The notes under the pieces: generated by a model
Database searches by the model: none
What the model was told of the DNA's origin: nothing
The model's input: only the letters and a program-made list of their open reading frames with translations
Position numbers and translations under genes: made by a program
Source: Flavobacterium chryseum
GTDB taxonomy: Bacteria; Bacteroidota; Bacteroidia; Flavobacteriales; Flavobacteriaceae
Length of the DNA stretch: 64,000 nt
Reading direction: 5' to 3'
NCBI RefSeq assembly: GCF_004362015.1
Contig: NZ_SNWW01000003.1
Coordinates: 310,001 to 374,000, forward strand
In this document: positions 51,675-59,706 of the stretch, piece by piece
How positions within the stretch are numbered: position 1 is the stretch's first letter
Layout of the letters: the number at the start of each line of letters is the position of its first letter

Positions 51675-53723
51675 ATGAAAAAAATACACTCAGTTTTAAT
51701 CCTTTTATTCCTTACCGGAATTATGCAAGCACAAGATCGTCCACAACCAAAACCAGGAAATTCACCCGTTGTCAATATCAAAAAGCCACAAACTTTTGTT
51801 TTGGCAAATGGCATGAAAGTTTTGGTAGTTGAAAATCATAAATTACCAAGAGTTAGTTTTAACCTTACGTTAGACAACGCTCCTTTTACGGAAGGAAACA
51901 AAAAAGGCGTTGATGAATTAACAAGTGCCTTAATTGGAAACGGCACTAAAAAAACCACCAAAGAAGCTTTCAATGAAGAAATTGACTTTTACGGGGCAAG
52001 TATAAACTTTACATCGCAAGGCGCTTATGCAAGTGCACTTTCAAAATATTCAGGGCGAGTTTTAGAACTTTTAGCGGAAGGTTCTTTACAGCCTAATTTT
52101 ACTGAAGTAGAATTTGAAAAGGAAAAAGCAAAATTAATTGAAGGGCTTAAAGCCGATGAAAAAAGCGTTCCCGCCATTGCCAATCGTGTAGTTGATGTTT
52201 TGACTTTTGGAAAGAACCATCCTTCAGGCGAATATATTTCTGAAGAAACGGTAAAAAATGTAACACTGGAAGACGTTAAGGCAAATTATGCTGCTTATTT
52301 TGTTCCTGAAAATGCTTACTTGGTTATTATTGGCGATATTAAATTTAAAGAAACAAAAGCTGCCGTAGAGAAACTTTTTGGAGGTTGGAAAAAACAATCT
52401 GCTCCAAATAATACATATCCTAATCCGGAGAATGTTTCTAAACTTCAAATTGATTTTGTTGATGTTCCAAACGCAGTTCAATCTGAGATTTCTTTGGTAA
52501 ATACGGTAAATTTAAAAATGAGCGATCCTGATTTTTTTCCGGCTGTAATTGCAAATCAAATATTGGGAGGCGATTTTAACAGTTACCTGAATATGAATTT
52601 ACGCGAACAACACGCCTGGACGTATGGCGCAAGTTCTAACATTGGAAGCGGAAAATATGTAACAAAATTTAAAGCTTCGTCTGCCGTAAGAAACGCTGTG
52701 ACAGATAGTGCTGTAACAGAATTTGTAAAAGAAATTAAACGAATCAGAACGGAGAAAGTTTCTGAAGATGTACTGAAAAACGTAAAAGCAGGTTATATTG
52801 GAAGATTTGTAATGCAGGTTGAAAAACCACAGGCTGTAGCACGTTATGCCTTAAACATCGAAACAGAAAAACTTCCAGCGGATTTTTATGAAAAATACAT
52901 TCAAACTATAAATAATGTTTCAGTTGATGATATTTATCGCGTAGCTAACAAATATTTCTTGTTAGATAATATGAGAATCATAATTGCAGGAAAAGGTTCT
53001 GAAGTAATTGATGGTTTAGAAAAACTACAAATTCCGATTTTCTATTTTGATAAATACGGAAATCCTGTTGACAAACCTGTTTCTAAAAAAGAAACTCCGG
53101 CAGGAATTACAGCAAAAAGTGTTTTTGAAAACTACCTGAAAGCAATTGGCGGCGAAAAAGCAGTTTTGACTGTGAAAACGCTGGCAATGAACGGATCAAC
53201 AACAATTCCACAAGCTCCTACTCCATTAACTTTTGTTTCAAAATTAGATTCAAAAGGAAAAATGATGGTTTCACTTTCTATGGGAAGTATGGCTTTGATG
53301 AAACAAGTCGTAAACGACAAAGGCGCTTATATCGAACAACAAGGCCAACGTAAAAACTTAGAAGGGAACGATTTAGCTGAAATGAAAGCGAATGCAGCTC
53401 CTTTTGAAGAATTACAATTAAGCAAAAGAACTGATTTAAAAGTTGAAGGAATAGAATCGATAAATGGTAACGATGCTTATTCTATAAAAGATGGCAAAAC
53501 GATTTATTTTTATGATGTGAAATCAGGTTTAAAAGTTGCCGAAACTAAAATAAAAGAACAAAGCGGACAATCGACTACTCAAACTACTTATTTTAATGAT
53601 TACAGAGAAGTAAAAGGTGTAAAAGTTCCTTTTAATCTGATACAAAATGCAGGTTTTGAATTAGATATTAAAATGTCTGACATTAAAATTAATGAAGGAG
53701 TTTCTGAGAAGGATTTTCTTTAG
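51675..53723 (+). CDS. M16-family non-catalytic partner with C-terminal extension
   Basis: The 682 residues carry a signal peptide (LTGIMQAQ) and an M16 fold (about 30-460), including LREQHAWTYGASS. At the place of HxxEH the sequence reads KGVDELTSAL, so zinc and catalysis are lost. About 200 further residues (about 475-682, AKSVFENYLKAIGG onward) form an extra beta-rich domain resembling outer-membrane lipoprotein-sorting-like folds (TIYFYDVKSGLKVAETK). It pairs with the active M16 gene just upstream. The role of the extension is unknown. Confidence 0.9.
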   Translation: MKKIHSVLILLFLTGIMQAQDRPQPKPGNSPVVNIKKPQTFVLANGMKVLVVENHKLPRVSFNLTLDNAPFTEGNKKGVDELTSALIGNGTKKTTKEAFNEEIDFYGASINFTSQGAYASALSKYSGRVLELLAEGSLQPNFTEVEFEKEKAKLIEGLKADEKSVPAIANRVVDVLTFGKNHPSGEYISEETVKNVTLEDVKANYAAYFVPENAYLVIIGDIKFKETKAAVEKLFGGWKKQSAPNNTYPNPENVSKLQIDFVDVPNAVQSEISLVNTVNLKMSDPDFFPAVIANQILGGDFNSYLNMNLREQHAWTYGASSNIGSGKYVTKFKASSAVRNAVTDSAVTEFVKEIKRIRTEKVSEDVLKNVKAGYIGRFVMQVEKPQAVARYALNIETEKLPADFYEKYIQTINNVSVDDIYRVANKYFLLDNMRIIIAGKGSEVIDGLEKLQIPIFYFDKYGNPVDKPVSKKETPAGITAKSVFENYLKAIGGEKAVLTVKTLAMNGSTTIPQAPTPLTFVSKLDSKGKMMVSLSMGSMALMKQVVNDKGAYIEQQGQRKNLEGNDLAEMKANAAPFEELQLSKRTDLKVEGIESINGNDAYSIKDGKTIYFYDVKSGLKVAETKIKEQSGQSTTQTTYFNDYREVKGVKVPFNLIQNAGFELDIKMSDIKINEGVSEKDFL

Positions 53724-53769
53724 AAAGGTTCTGAGGTTCTAAGTTGCTGAGATGCTAAGGTTTTTCCAG

Positions 53770-53801
53770 GCTTTGTCAAAGTTTTACAACTTTGGCAAAG
53801 C
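53770..53801 (+). terminator. Terminator after the M16 pair
   Basis: A 13-bp stem GCTTTGTCAAAGT (53770-53782) pairs with 53789-53801 with one wobble and is followed by TTTTTATTT. It is similar to the palindrome at 49087. Confidence 0.75.
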
Positions 53802-53835
53802 TTTTTATTTACGCATTGTTTTTCAGGCTTAATCT

Positions 53836-53948
53836 GTGTCATTTCGACGGAGGAGACCCGAGCGATAGCGAACAGGCGAAGCAAATCACATCCAGAGAGC
53901 AACAATACGCAAATACAGTATGTGATTTCTCCTCCGTCGAAATGACAC
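53836..53948. repeat. REP-like inverted pair (unit type ATTTC/GAAAT), one arm interrupted
   Basis: The right arm 53921-53948 is a complete unit (complement reads GTGTCATTTCGACGGAGGAG...). The left arm starts identically at 53836-53856 and resumes AAATCACA at 53883-53890, with about 26 extra GC-rich bases between (53857-53882, CGAGCGATAGCGAACAGG core). The gap 53724-54052 is filled by this and neighbouring repeats. Confidence 0.75.
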
Positions 53949-53973
53949 ACTTTACGAGCTTAACTTTGTCTGG

Positions 53974-54016
53974 CTGAGCGAAGTCGAAGCCCTTTGCGCC
54001 CTTCGACTTCGCTCAG
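53974..54016. repeat. REP-like hairpin (CTGAGCGAAGTCGAAG type)
   Basis: 16-base perfect arms (53974-53989 with 54001-54016) are separated by CCCTTTGCGCC. The right half with its flank reads GTCACCCTGAGCGAAGTCGA on the minus strand, the same architecture as the other units. Confidence 0.8.
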
Positions 54017-54052
54017 GGTGACACACTTTATGTTCTAAAAATCGATTTACGA

Positions 54053-54919
54053 TTACTTTTTCGCCGATAAATAAACTCCAATCAAAATAACAAACGCTCC
54101 AAAGAACTGAACTTGCGTTAGCATTTCGTTATCTAGTAATCCCCAGAAAAAAGCGACTATCGGAATTAAATAGGTTACAGATGTGGCAAAAACAGGCGAA
54201 GACATTTGTATCAATTTAAAAAATAAAACATTCGCGATTCCGGTTCCTAAAACACCTAAAATCATTACAAACAAAAGTGAATGCTGCGTTGCTTCTAAAT
54301 TTATTCTTTGCAGAAAATCTGTTGTGCTTAAAATAATTAATGCCGGAATAAGCAAAACTGCAAAATTCCCTGTTGTAATGCTTAACGAATTTAAATCGGA
54401 TAAATATTTCTTGATTAAATTTACATTTATAGCATAACAAAGTGTTGCAATTACTACTAAAACAACATAATAGTAATTTTGTCCCGGATGATTTGATGCG
54501 CCGCTAAAAACCAGTAACAAACAACCAATCAATCCGATGAAAACGCCTAAAACCTGTCTTTTCTGAAATTGGATTCCAAAGAAGAGAATTCCTAAAACTA
54601 AAGTATTTAATGGCGTAAGTGAATTTAAAATAGCAACAATTGAACTATCGACCTCAGTTTCGGCAATAGCAAAAAAGAAAGCAGGAATAAAAGTTCCGAA
54701 AACAGAAGTTAAAGCAATAAATTTCCATTGACGTTTTGAGATTTTCTTCAAACTTGAAAACCCTACAATCAGCAAAAACAAGGCTGCAAAAATAATTCGG
54801 AGCGAACCAACCTGAATTGCTGTTAAGCCAACTAATCCTCTTTTAATTAAAATAAAAGAACTTCCCCAAATTAGTGAAAGTAGAAACAAATAAAACCACT
54901 TCAATTGCTTTGCATCCAT
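54053..54919 (-). CDS. DMT-superfamily transporter (EamA family)
   Basis: The 288-residue protein has ten hydrophobic segments in two five-helix repeats, the EamA layout. The start WFYLFLLSLIWGSSFILIKRGL is the typical first helix with the WGSSF motif, and VTYLIPIVAFFWGLLDNE marks the corresponding place in the second repeat. Such inner membrane proteins usually export amino acids or other metabolites; the substrate cannot be predicted. It is transcribed alone toward the repeat cluster. Confidence 0.9.
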   Translation of the reverse strand: MDAKQLKWFYLFLLSLIWGSSFILIKRGLVGLTAIQVGSLRIIFAALFLLIVGFSSLKKISKRQWKFIALTSVFGTFIPAFFFAIAETEVDSSIVAILNSLTPLNTLVLGILFFGIQFQKRQVLGVFIGLIGCLLLVFSGASNHPGQNYYYVVLVVIATLCYAINVNLIKKYLSDLNSLSITTGNFAVLLIPALIILSTTDFLQRINLEATQHSLLFVMILGVLGTGIANVLFFKLIQMSSPVFATSVTYLIPIVAFFWGLLDNEMLTQVQFFGAFVILIGVYLSAKK

Positions 54920-54978
54920 AGAGAATATTTTAAGTGCAAATTTGTAATAATTTTACGAACTAACCTTTCGTTTTTTAT

Positions 54979-54986
54979 TAATTTTG
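54979..54986 (+). promoter_or_regulatory. -7 promoter box for the HMA lipoprotein gene
   Basis: TAATTTTG matches TAnnTTTG exactly and is followed by CAAACAAC. It lies 38 bases before the ATG at 55024. Confidence 0.5.
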
Positions 54987-55023
54987 CAAACAACATAATA
55001 AACAATCTTAAAACACAGGTATA

Positions 55024-55400
55024 ATGAAATTTACAAAAACCATAGCTTCTTTAACAATAGCAAGTTTAGTATTCGTAAGCTGCAAAAAAAATACAGTCGA
55101 AACTTTAACTCCAACAACTGCTGAAGCCAGTATTCCGAAACAACACAAACGAATTGCTGCTGAAAATGTACAAACTGCAAGTTTTACAATCGAAGGAATG
55201 ACTTGCGCTGTTGGCTGTGCAAAACAATCGAACAGGAATTAACAGATCTTGAAGGAGTAGAAAAAGCTACTGTTGATTTTGACAAAAAAACAGCTACTGT
55301 GGTATTTGATAAAACGGTTCAAAATCCTGAAAAACTGACTAAAGTTGTTCAGGAAACCGGTGACGGAAAAACATATAAGGTTTCGAATATGAAATCGTAA
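55024..55400 (+). pseudogene. Heavy-metal-associated (copper-chaperone-like) lipoprotein, frameshifted
   Basis: The first frame encodes a lipoprotein signal (LASLVFVSCKKN by class; lipobox FVSC) and the start of an HMA domain, FTIEGMTCAVGCAK, then runs into a stop at 55240-55242. Another frame continues exactly with KTIEQELTDLEGVEKATVDF to the stop at 55398-55400. Adding one A to the AAAA run at 55221-55224 restores a single product of about 125 residues with a metal site M-x-C-x3-C. The break may be a recent mutation or a homopolymer sequencing error. If intact, it would bind copper or another metal in the periplasm. Confidence 0.8.
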
Positions 55401-55417
55401 TCGAAATGATTTAGCAT

Positions 55418-55453
55418 AAAAAAAGCGTTCATAATTAAATGAACGCTTTTTTT
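55418..55453. terminator. Bidirectional terminator
   Basis: A perfect 14-bp stem AAAAAAAGCGTTCA (55418-55431) pairs with 55440-55453. It has T-runs in both directions and lies between the convergent HMA gene and gldD. Confidence 0.88.
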
Positions 55454-55470
55454 ATGTTTTTATATTTTAA

Positions 55471-56031
55471 CTATTTCCACTTCAACGTTTCCATAAGTCG
55501 TTGCATATCATTTTTAATGTAACTCGCAGCCGGCATAATCGAATCAAAATTAGGTTTAGCATAAAAATAAACTGAACCAGTTATAAAATGTTTTGTACTG
55601 TCTGTTACGTAAAATTGCGAGTTTGTTGCGGCGTTTCCATCAACTTGATAAAACATTCCGTAAACCTTTTTTTGCGGGTTTAAATAGGGCTGTTCTAATA
55701 TATCATCTGCTTTAATAACATGCTCATAGGTTAATTTTTGAGCATCTTTAAGTAACTTTTCAATGTCATTATTTACAGGTTTATAAGTCAGGTAAATAGT
55801 GGCTTTCATTTTTGGATAGGTAATAGCAAAACCACAATTTTTTTCAGCTTTAATAGTTGCCGCTTCATTCATTTCAAAAGTAAAAGGACAATTGTTTTCA
55901 AACTGAGCGTAGGTGGCTTCCGGATAATCTAAACGTAAAAAACCTGACGGTTTAGGCAAGACATCATCTTTACAACTTACAATAGTTAGGGTTAATAAAA
56001 TTGTCGCTACTAAAATTAGTTTTTTAAGCAT
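55471..56031 (-). CDS. gldD: Gliding motility lipoprotein GldD
   Basis: The 186-residue lipoprotein has the lipobox TIVSC and the GldD-typical opening PKPSGFLRLDYPEATY. The rest is a small periplasmic domain with two internal cysteines (NNCPFTF, KNCGFAITYP) that may form a disulfide. GldD is required for gliding and type IX secretion in F. johnsoniae. It starts one base after the gldE stop, so both are read from one mRNA together with ssb. Confidence 0.95.
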   Translation of the reverse strand: MLKKLILVATILLTLTIVSCKDDVLPKPSGFLRLDYPEATYAQFENNCPFTFEMNEAATIKAEKNCGFAITYPKMKATIYLTYKPVNNDIEKLLKDAQKLTYEHVIKADDILEQPYLNPQKKVYGMFYQVDGNAATNSQFYVTDSTKHFITGSVYFYAKPNFDSIMPAASYIKNDMQRLMETLKWK

Positions 56032-56032
56032 T

Positions 56033-57328
56033 TTATTCTAATGTTACTTTTATTTGTTTTATACGCTTTTTATCGACTGTTTCAATTGTAAACACACAAT
56101 TTTCAAACGCTATTTTTTGATCTTTTTTAGGGAAATTCCCCAAAACCTCCAAAATAAAACCGGCTAATGTTTCGGCTTCACCTTTATGAGATTCAAATAC
56201 ATCTTCATTTACATCTACAATTCTGTAGAAATCTTTCAAATTAATTTTTCCTTCAAAAAGAAAGTTTTTTTCATCTATTTGGGAGTAGTTTAAATTTTCA
56301 TCATCAAACTCATCACTAATATCTCCCACAATTTCTTCAATAACGTCTTCTAAAGAAACCAAACCTGATGTTCCGCCATATTCATCTACAACTATCGCTA
56401 AATGGCTTTTAAGACTCTGAAAATCCTTCAATAAATTGTCTAATTTTTTATTCTCCGGCACAAAAAATGGTTCTCTGATCAAAGATGTCCAATCGAATTC
56501 TTTTTTATCAATATGTGGCAATAAATCTTTAACAAACAAAACGCCTTCGATCTGATCTATATTATCACGATAAACCGGAATTCTTGAAAATCCTTTGTCG
56601 ATTATTTTAGGATAAATTCCGGCAAATGATTCTGATATTTCTAATGCAAAAATATCGATCCTCGGACTCATAACCTGCTTTGTATCTGTATTTCCGAATG
56701 AAACAATTCCTTCTAATATTTTTTGTTCTTCGCTCGATGTCCCTTCAGAATCTGTAAGTTCCAACGCTTGCGAAAGTTGATTTATTGAGAAATTATTTTT
56801 TTGCTTGCCTAATTTATTATGCAAATATAACGTAACGCTACGCATAGGCAAACTTATTGGCGATAGTAAATTATCTAAAAACGCAATGGGATACGCAACC
56901 CATTTGGCAAATTTTGTATTGTTTCGACTGGCGTAAACTTTAGGCAATACTTCTCCAAATAACAAAATAAGAAACGTTACCAAGGTAACTTCTAAAATAA
57001 ATTTGAATGCCGGAGAACTTACAGCCGCAAAAATATTTCGACCTATAAAAGAGAACAAAATAACAACGCCGATATTTAAAAAATTGTTAGCTACTAATAA
57101 TGTGGCTAAAAGTTTTTTGGGTTTATCTAAGAGATTGGAAATGATTTTTCCTTTTGAATTATTTTCTTGTAATGTGTCGTCGATATCTTTTTGGGATAAA
57201 GAAAAAAGAGCAACTTCGGCACCTGAAACGATTGCCGATAAGAAAAGTAAAATAAATATTCCGACAAAACCAACAATTAAATTGGTGTCTAAATTAGAAG
57301 AGAAAAATAAACTGGGCTCCGGGTCCAA
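56033..57328 (-). CDS. gldE: Gliding motility-associated protein GldE (CNNM/CBS)
   Basis: The 431 residues show an N-terminal CNNM/DUF21 membrane domain with three to four helices (about 15-160, VGIFILLFLSAIVSGAEVALFSL). A CBS pair follows (about 215-335, VMSPRIDIFAL and HLAIVVDEYGGTSGLVSLEDVIEEIVGDI), and a CorC/HlyC-type C-terminal domain ends the protein. GldE is homologous to magnesium/cobalt efflux proteins and partially supports GldD function. It lies directly upstream of gldD and 23 bases after ssb. Confidence 0.95.
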   Translation of the reverse strand: MDPEPSLFFSSNLDTNLIVGFVGIFILLFLSAIVSGAEVALFSLSQKDIDDTLQENNSKGKIISNLLDKPKKLLATLLVANNFLNIGVVILFSFIGRNIFAAVSSPAFKFILEVTLVTFLILLFGEVLPKVYASRNNTKFAKWVAYPIAFLDNLLSPISLPMRSVTLYLHNKLGKQKNNFSINQLSQALELTDSEGTSSEEQKILEGIVSFGNTDTKQVMSPRIDIFALEISESFAGIYPKIIDKGFSRIPVYRDNIDQIEGVLFVKDLLPHIDKKEFDWTSLIREPFFVPENKKLDNLLKDFQSLKSHLAIVVDEYGGTSGLVSLEDVIEEIVGDISDEFDDENLNYSQIDEKNFLFEGKINLKDFYRIVDVNEDVFESHKGEAETLAGFILEVLGNFPKKDQKIAFENCVFTIETVDKKRIKQIKVTLE

Positions 57329-57351
57329 ATCAAAAAGGATTAATTAAACAA

Positions 57352-57792
57352 TCAAAAAGGCAAATCATTTATAGGTAAGCCTTCATTACTCGCGTCAAAG
57401 TTAGTGTTTTTTGCGGATTCTGCTTCGTGATTTTGCTTATGATGCGCGGTTTCTTTTTTGGTAGTCAAGAAAGTAAACTCCGTAACCTGAATTTCTGTAG
57501 TATATTTTGTAATTCCGTCTTCGGCTTGCCATTGACGCGATTTTATACGACCTTCAACATAAATTTTATCCCCTTTAGAGAGATATTTTTCGCAAATTTC
57601 AGCGGCTTTATTACGCACAACTAAATTATGCCATTCTGTTGATGTTATTTTTTCGTTGGTCGTTTTATTAATATAAACCTCGTTTGTAGCTAATTGAAAT
57701 CGCCCGATGCAGTTTCCCCCATCAAAATAATGCATCTTCACATCATCTCCTAAATGGCCAATTAACATTACCTTATTTAAAGTTCCGTTCAT
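57352..57792 (-). CDS. ssb: Single-stranded DNA-binding protein
   Basis: The 146 residues form an OB-fold (about 1-110) with LNKVMLIGHLGDDVKMHYF, WHNLVVRNKAAEICEKYLSKG and KIYVEGRIKSRQW. A polar tail (about 112-140) leads to the acidic tip NDLPF, the partner-binding end of SSB proteins. It coats single-stranded DNA in replication and repair. It sits between mutY and gldE, the usual Flavobacterium order. Confidence 0.97.
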   Translation of the reverse strand: MNGTLNKVMLIGHLGDDVKMHYFDGGNCIGRFQLATNEVYINKTTNEKITSTEWHNLVVRNKAAEICEKYLSKGDKIYVEGRIKSRQWQAEDGITKYTTEIQVTEFTFLTTKKETAHHKQNHEAESAKNTNFDASNEGLPINDLPF

Positions 57793-57816
57793 GATTTGTT
57801 TTTGTCGTATTTATCC

Positions 57817-57824
57817 CAAAGATA
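57817..57824 (-). promoter_or_regulatory. Candidate -7 box for ssb
   Basis: CAAAGATA reads TATCTTTG on the minus strand, an exact TAnnTTTG match, 25 bases before the ssb start. No clear -33 partner. Confidence 0.4.
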
Positions 57825-57831
57825 CATTTTT

Positions 57832-58878
57832 TTAGCAATTTAATTCTTGCTTTTCAATAAAATTATAAATTGCAATTGGAAAAGGAAAAGTTTTTAAATT
57901 ACTGGTAATCAAACCATTTTCAATTATTTCTTTAATTTTAACCCTCCAGAATTGTATGTGAAGATGTTGATGCGAAAGCTTATGAATTACAGTTGCTTCG
58001 CTGCATTCTTCTATACTTAATATAGAATAGGACGGAAAAATATCATTTTGAACTGCATTTGAAACAAAATCAAAATCGACTATTCTATCTGTTTCCAGAA
58101 GAGGAAATTCGTATAAATTATGCCAAATGCCTTTTGCTGTTCTTTTTTGAATTAAAGTATTCCCCAAAGCATCTTCTAAAATTAAATAATTAAAAAATCG
58201 ATTGGTTACCTTTAGTTTTTTAGATTTAACAGGCAAAACATCTACTTTCTTTTTTTGAAGTGCCACGCAACTATCGTTAAAAACACAAATAGAACAATTA
58301 GGGCTTTTAGGAACGCATTGCAAAGCGCCAAATTCCATTATCGCCTGATTAAAGATGGCGGGATTATCTTTTGGCATTAATTCATAAGCCAGTGCTGTAA
58401 ATTCTTTTTTGGTAGCCGGCAATGTAATATCTGATTCGATTCCGAAATAACGTGAAAGCACCCGAAATACATTTCCATCCACCACAGGAACCGCTTCATT
58501 ATAAGAAAAAGAAGCAATTGCGGCAGCTGTATATTCACCAACACCTTTTAATTGAAGTAATTCTTTATAATTAGGAGGAAAAACTCCATTAAGCTCATTT
58601 GCGACATATTGAGCCGTTTTATGCAAATTTCTGGCGCGCGAATAATACCCTAAACCCTGCCAAAGTTTTAAAACTTGTTCTTCTGAGGCATTTGCCAAAT
58701 CGAATACAGTAGGAAATTCCTTTGTAAAAGCAAAAAAATAAGGCATTCCCTGTGCAACTCTTGTTTGCTGCAACATAATTTCTGATAGCCAAATAAGGTA
58801 CGGATTGACTGTATTTCGCCACGGCAAATCACGCTTGTTTTGTAAATAACAATTTACCAATATGTTATGAAAATCCAT
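57832..58878 (-). CDS. mutY: A/G-specific adenine glycosylase
   Basis: MutY removes adenine mispaired with 8-oxoguanine. The frame is open from 58899, but that codon overlaps a promoter box, so I choose ATG 58878 (MDFHNILVNCYLQNKRDLPW), giving 348 residues. The helix-hairpin-helix LLQLKGVGEYTAAAIASF, the catalytic aspartate in VVDGNVFRVL and the iron-sulfur motif CVPKSPNCSICVFNDSC (C-x6-C-x2-C-x5-C) are all present. A Nudix-like C-terminal domain (about 225-345) recognises 8-oxoG. It leads the mutY-ssb-gldE-gldD cluster. Confidence 0.96.
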   Translation of the reverse strand: MDFHNILVNCYLQNKRDLPWRNTVNPYLIWLSEIMLQQTRVAQGMPYFFAFTKEFPTVFDLANASEEQVLKLWQGLGYYSRARNLHKTAQYVANELNGVFPPNYKELLQLKGVGEYTAAAIASFSYNEAVPVVDGNVFRVLSRYFGIESDITLPATKKEFTALAYELMPKDNPAIFNQAIMEFGALQCVPKSPNCSICVFNDSCVALQKKKVDVLPVKSKKLKVTNRFFNYLILEDALGNTLIQKRTAKGIWHNLYEFPLLETDRIVDFDFVSNAVQNDIFPSYSILSIEECSEATVIHKLSHQHLHIQFWRVKIKEIIENGLITSNLKTFPFPIAIYNFIEKQELNC

Positions 58879-58896
58879 AGAAAATTTCTTAGAAAA

Positions 58897-58904
58897 CAAA
58901 AGTA
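58897..58904 (-). promoter_or_regulatory. -7 promoter box for mutY
   Basis: CAAAAGTA reads TACTTTTG on the minus strand, an exact match, 18 bases before the chosen start at 58878. It argues against the longer frame start at 58899. Confidence 0.45.
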
Positions 58905-58937
58905 AATGTTTATGTAATTAAAATTTAACGAATTAGC

Positions 58938-58969
58938 TTGATTAATTATTTTTTTAATTCCTATATTTG
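58938..58969 (+). promoter_or_regulatory. Promoter of the HU gene
   Basis: TTG (58938-58940), 21 bases, then TATATTTG (58962-58969) is a full Bacteroidota -33/-7 pair. It lies 51 bases before the ATG at 59021 and rules out the upstream in-frame TTG at 58967. Confidence 0.7.
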
Positions 58970-59020
58970 CAAACTCAAAAAAATAGTACATCATTTATAA
59001 AAAATAAAATAGGAAAGAAA

Positions 59021-59311
59021 ATGACGAAAGCAGATATCGTAGCGAAAATTTCAGAGAAATTAGGTCTTGAAAAAGGAGATGTTCAAGCAACAGTTGAAAC
59101 TTTTATGGAAGAAGTTAAAACTTCATTGGAAACTGGAGACAATGTTTACCTAAGAGGTTTTGGAAGTTTCATCGTAAAAACCAGAGCTGAAAAAACAGGA
59201 AGAAACATTTCTAAAAACACCACAATCAAAATTCCTGCACACAACATTCCTGCTTTTAAACCTGCAAAAGTATTTGTAGAAGGAGTTAAAACGAATAACG
59301 AAGCAAAATAA
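59021..59311 (+). CDS. hup: HU-family DNA-binding protein
   Basis: The 96-residue nucleoid protein begins MTKADIVAKISEKLGLEKGD, has the helical dimerisation part (1-45) and the DNA-binding arm with GFGSFIVKTRAEKTGRN and IPAHNIPAFKPAK. It bends and packages DNA as a dimer. I use ATG 59021 since the longer frame begins in the promoter. Thirty-one bases downstream lies a tiny basic gene, then rng. Confidence 0.95.
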   Translation: MTKADIVAKISEKLGLEKGDVQATVETFMEEVKTSLETGDNVYLRGFGSFIVKTRAEKTGRNISKNTTIKIPAHNIPAFKPAKVFVEGVKTNNEAK

Positions 59312-59342
59312 TACTATTAATTAATTATAAAATCGACACGAT

Positions 59343-59435
59343 ATGCCAAGTGGTAAAAAAAGAAAGAGACATAAGGTAGCTACTCACAAAAGAAAGAAAA
59401 GAGCGAGAGCTAACCGTCACAAAAAGAAAAAGTAG
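59343..59435 (+). CDS. 30-residue very basic protein, possibly ribosome-associated
   Basis: The ATG at 59343 opens a 30-codon frame starting MPSGKKRKRHKVATHKRKKR and ending in HKKKK, with about 19 Lys/Arg residues, 3-4 His and no acidic residue. Such composition is typical of tiny ribosomal or RNA-binding proteins. From general knowledge, near-identical proteins lie between HU and rng in related Flavobacteriia, so it is unlikely to be chance. It could correspond to a Bacteroidota-specific ribosomal protein, but I cannot confirm which. A terminator hairpin overlaps its stop. Confidence 0.7.
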   Translation: MPSGKKRKRHKVATHKRKKRARANRHKKKK

Positions 59436-59450
59436 TTTTAAACTACTTTT
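59428..59450 (+). terminator. Terminator overlapping the basic small gene stop
   Basis: The stem AAAAGTAG (59428-59435) pairs with CTACTTTT (59443-59450), followed by TTTCTTTTT. The next 250 bases to rng hold AT-rich simple repeats (AGATTTTAGATTTT, 59611-59645) and nothing else recognised. Confidence 0.65.
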
Positions 59451-59706
59451 TTCTTTTTAAAAGTTCATTGAAATTGAAAAAAGATGAAAGAGTAAAAAAA
59501 ATAGAATATAGACTTAAAGTCTATTCTCTTTGTTCTACCCTCTATTAATCTTCTTTTCCCCGGGTTCAATACCTGTTAAAAAATATTGTTTAATCCATCT
59601 GTAGATAAGATTTTAGATTTTGGATTTTAGATTTTAGATTTTTTTTGAATCTATAGTCTTTCCTCTATAATTCTATTTTCTGAAAAAACAGATAAAAATT
59701 TACAGT

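Noticed and set aside
53720..53977. Two overlapping opposite-strand frames of 61-76 codons
   Set aside because: Both are produced by the GC-rich repeats at 53836-53948; translations are repeat-derived.
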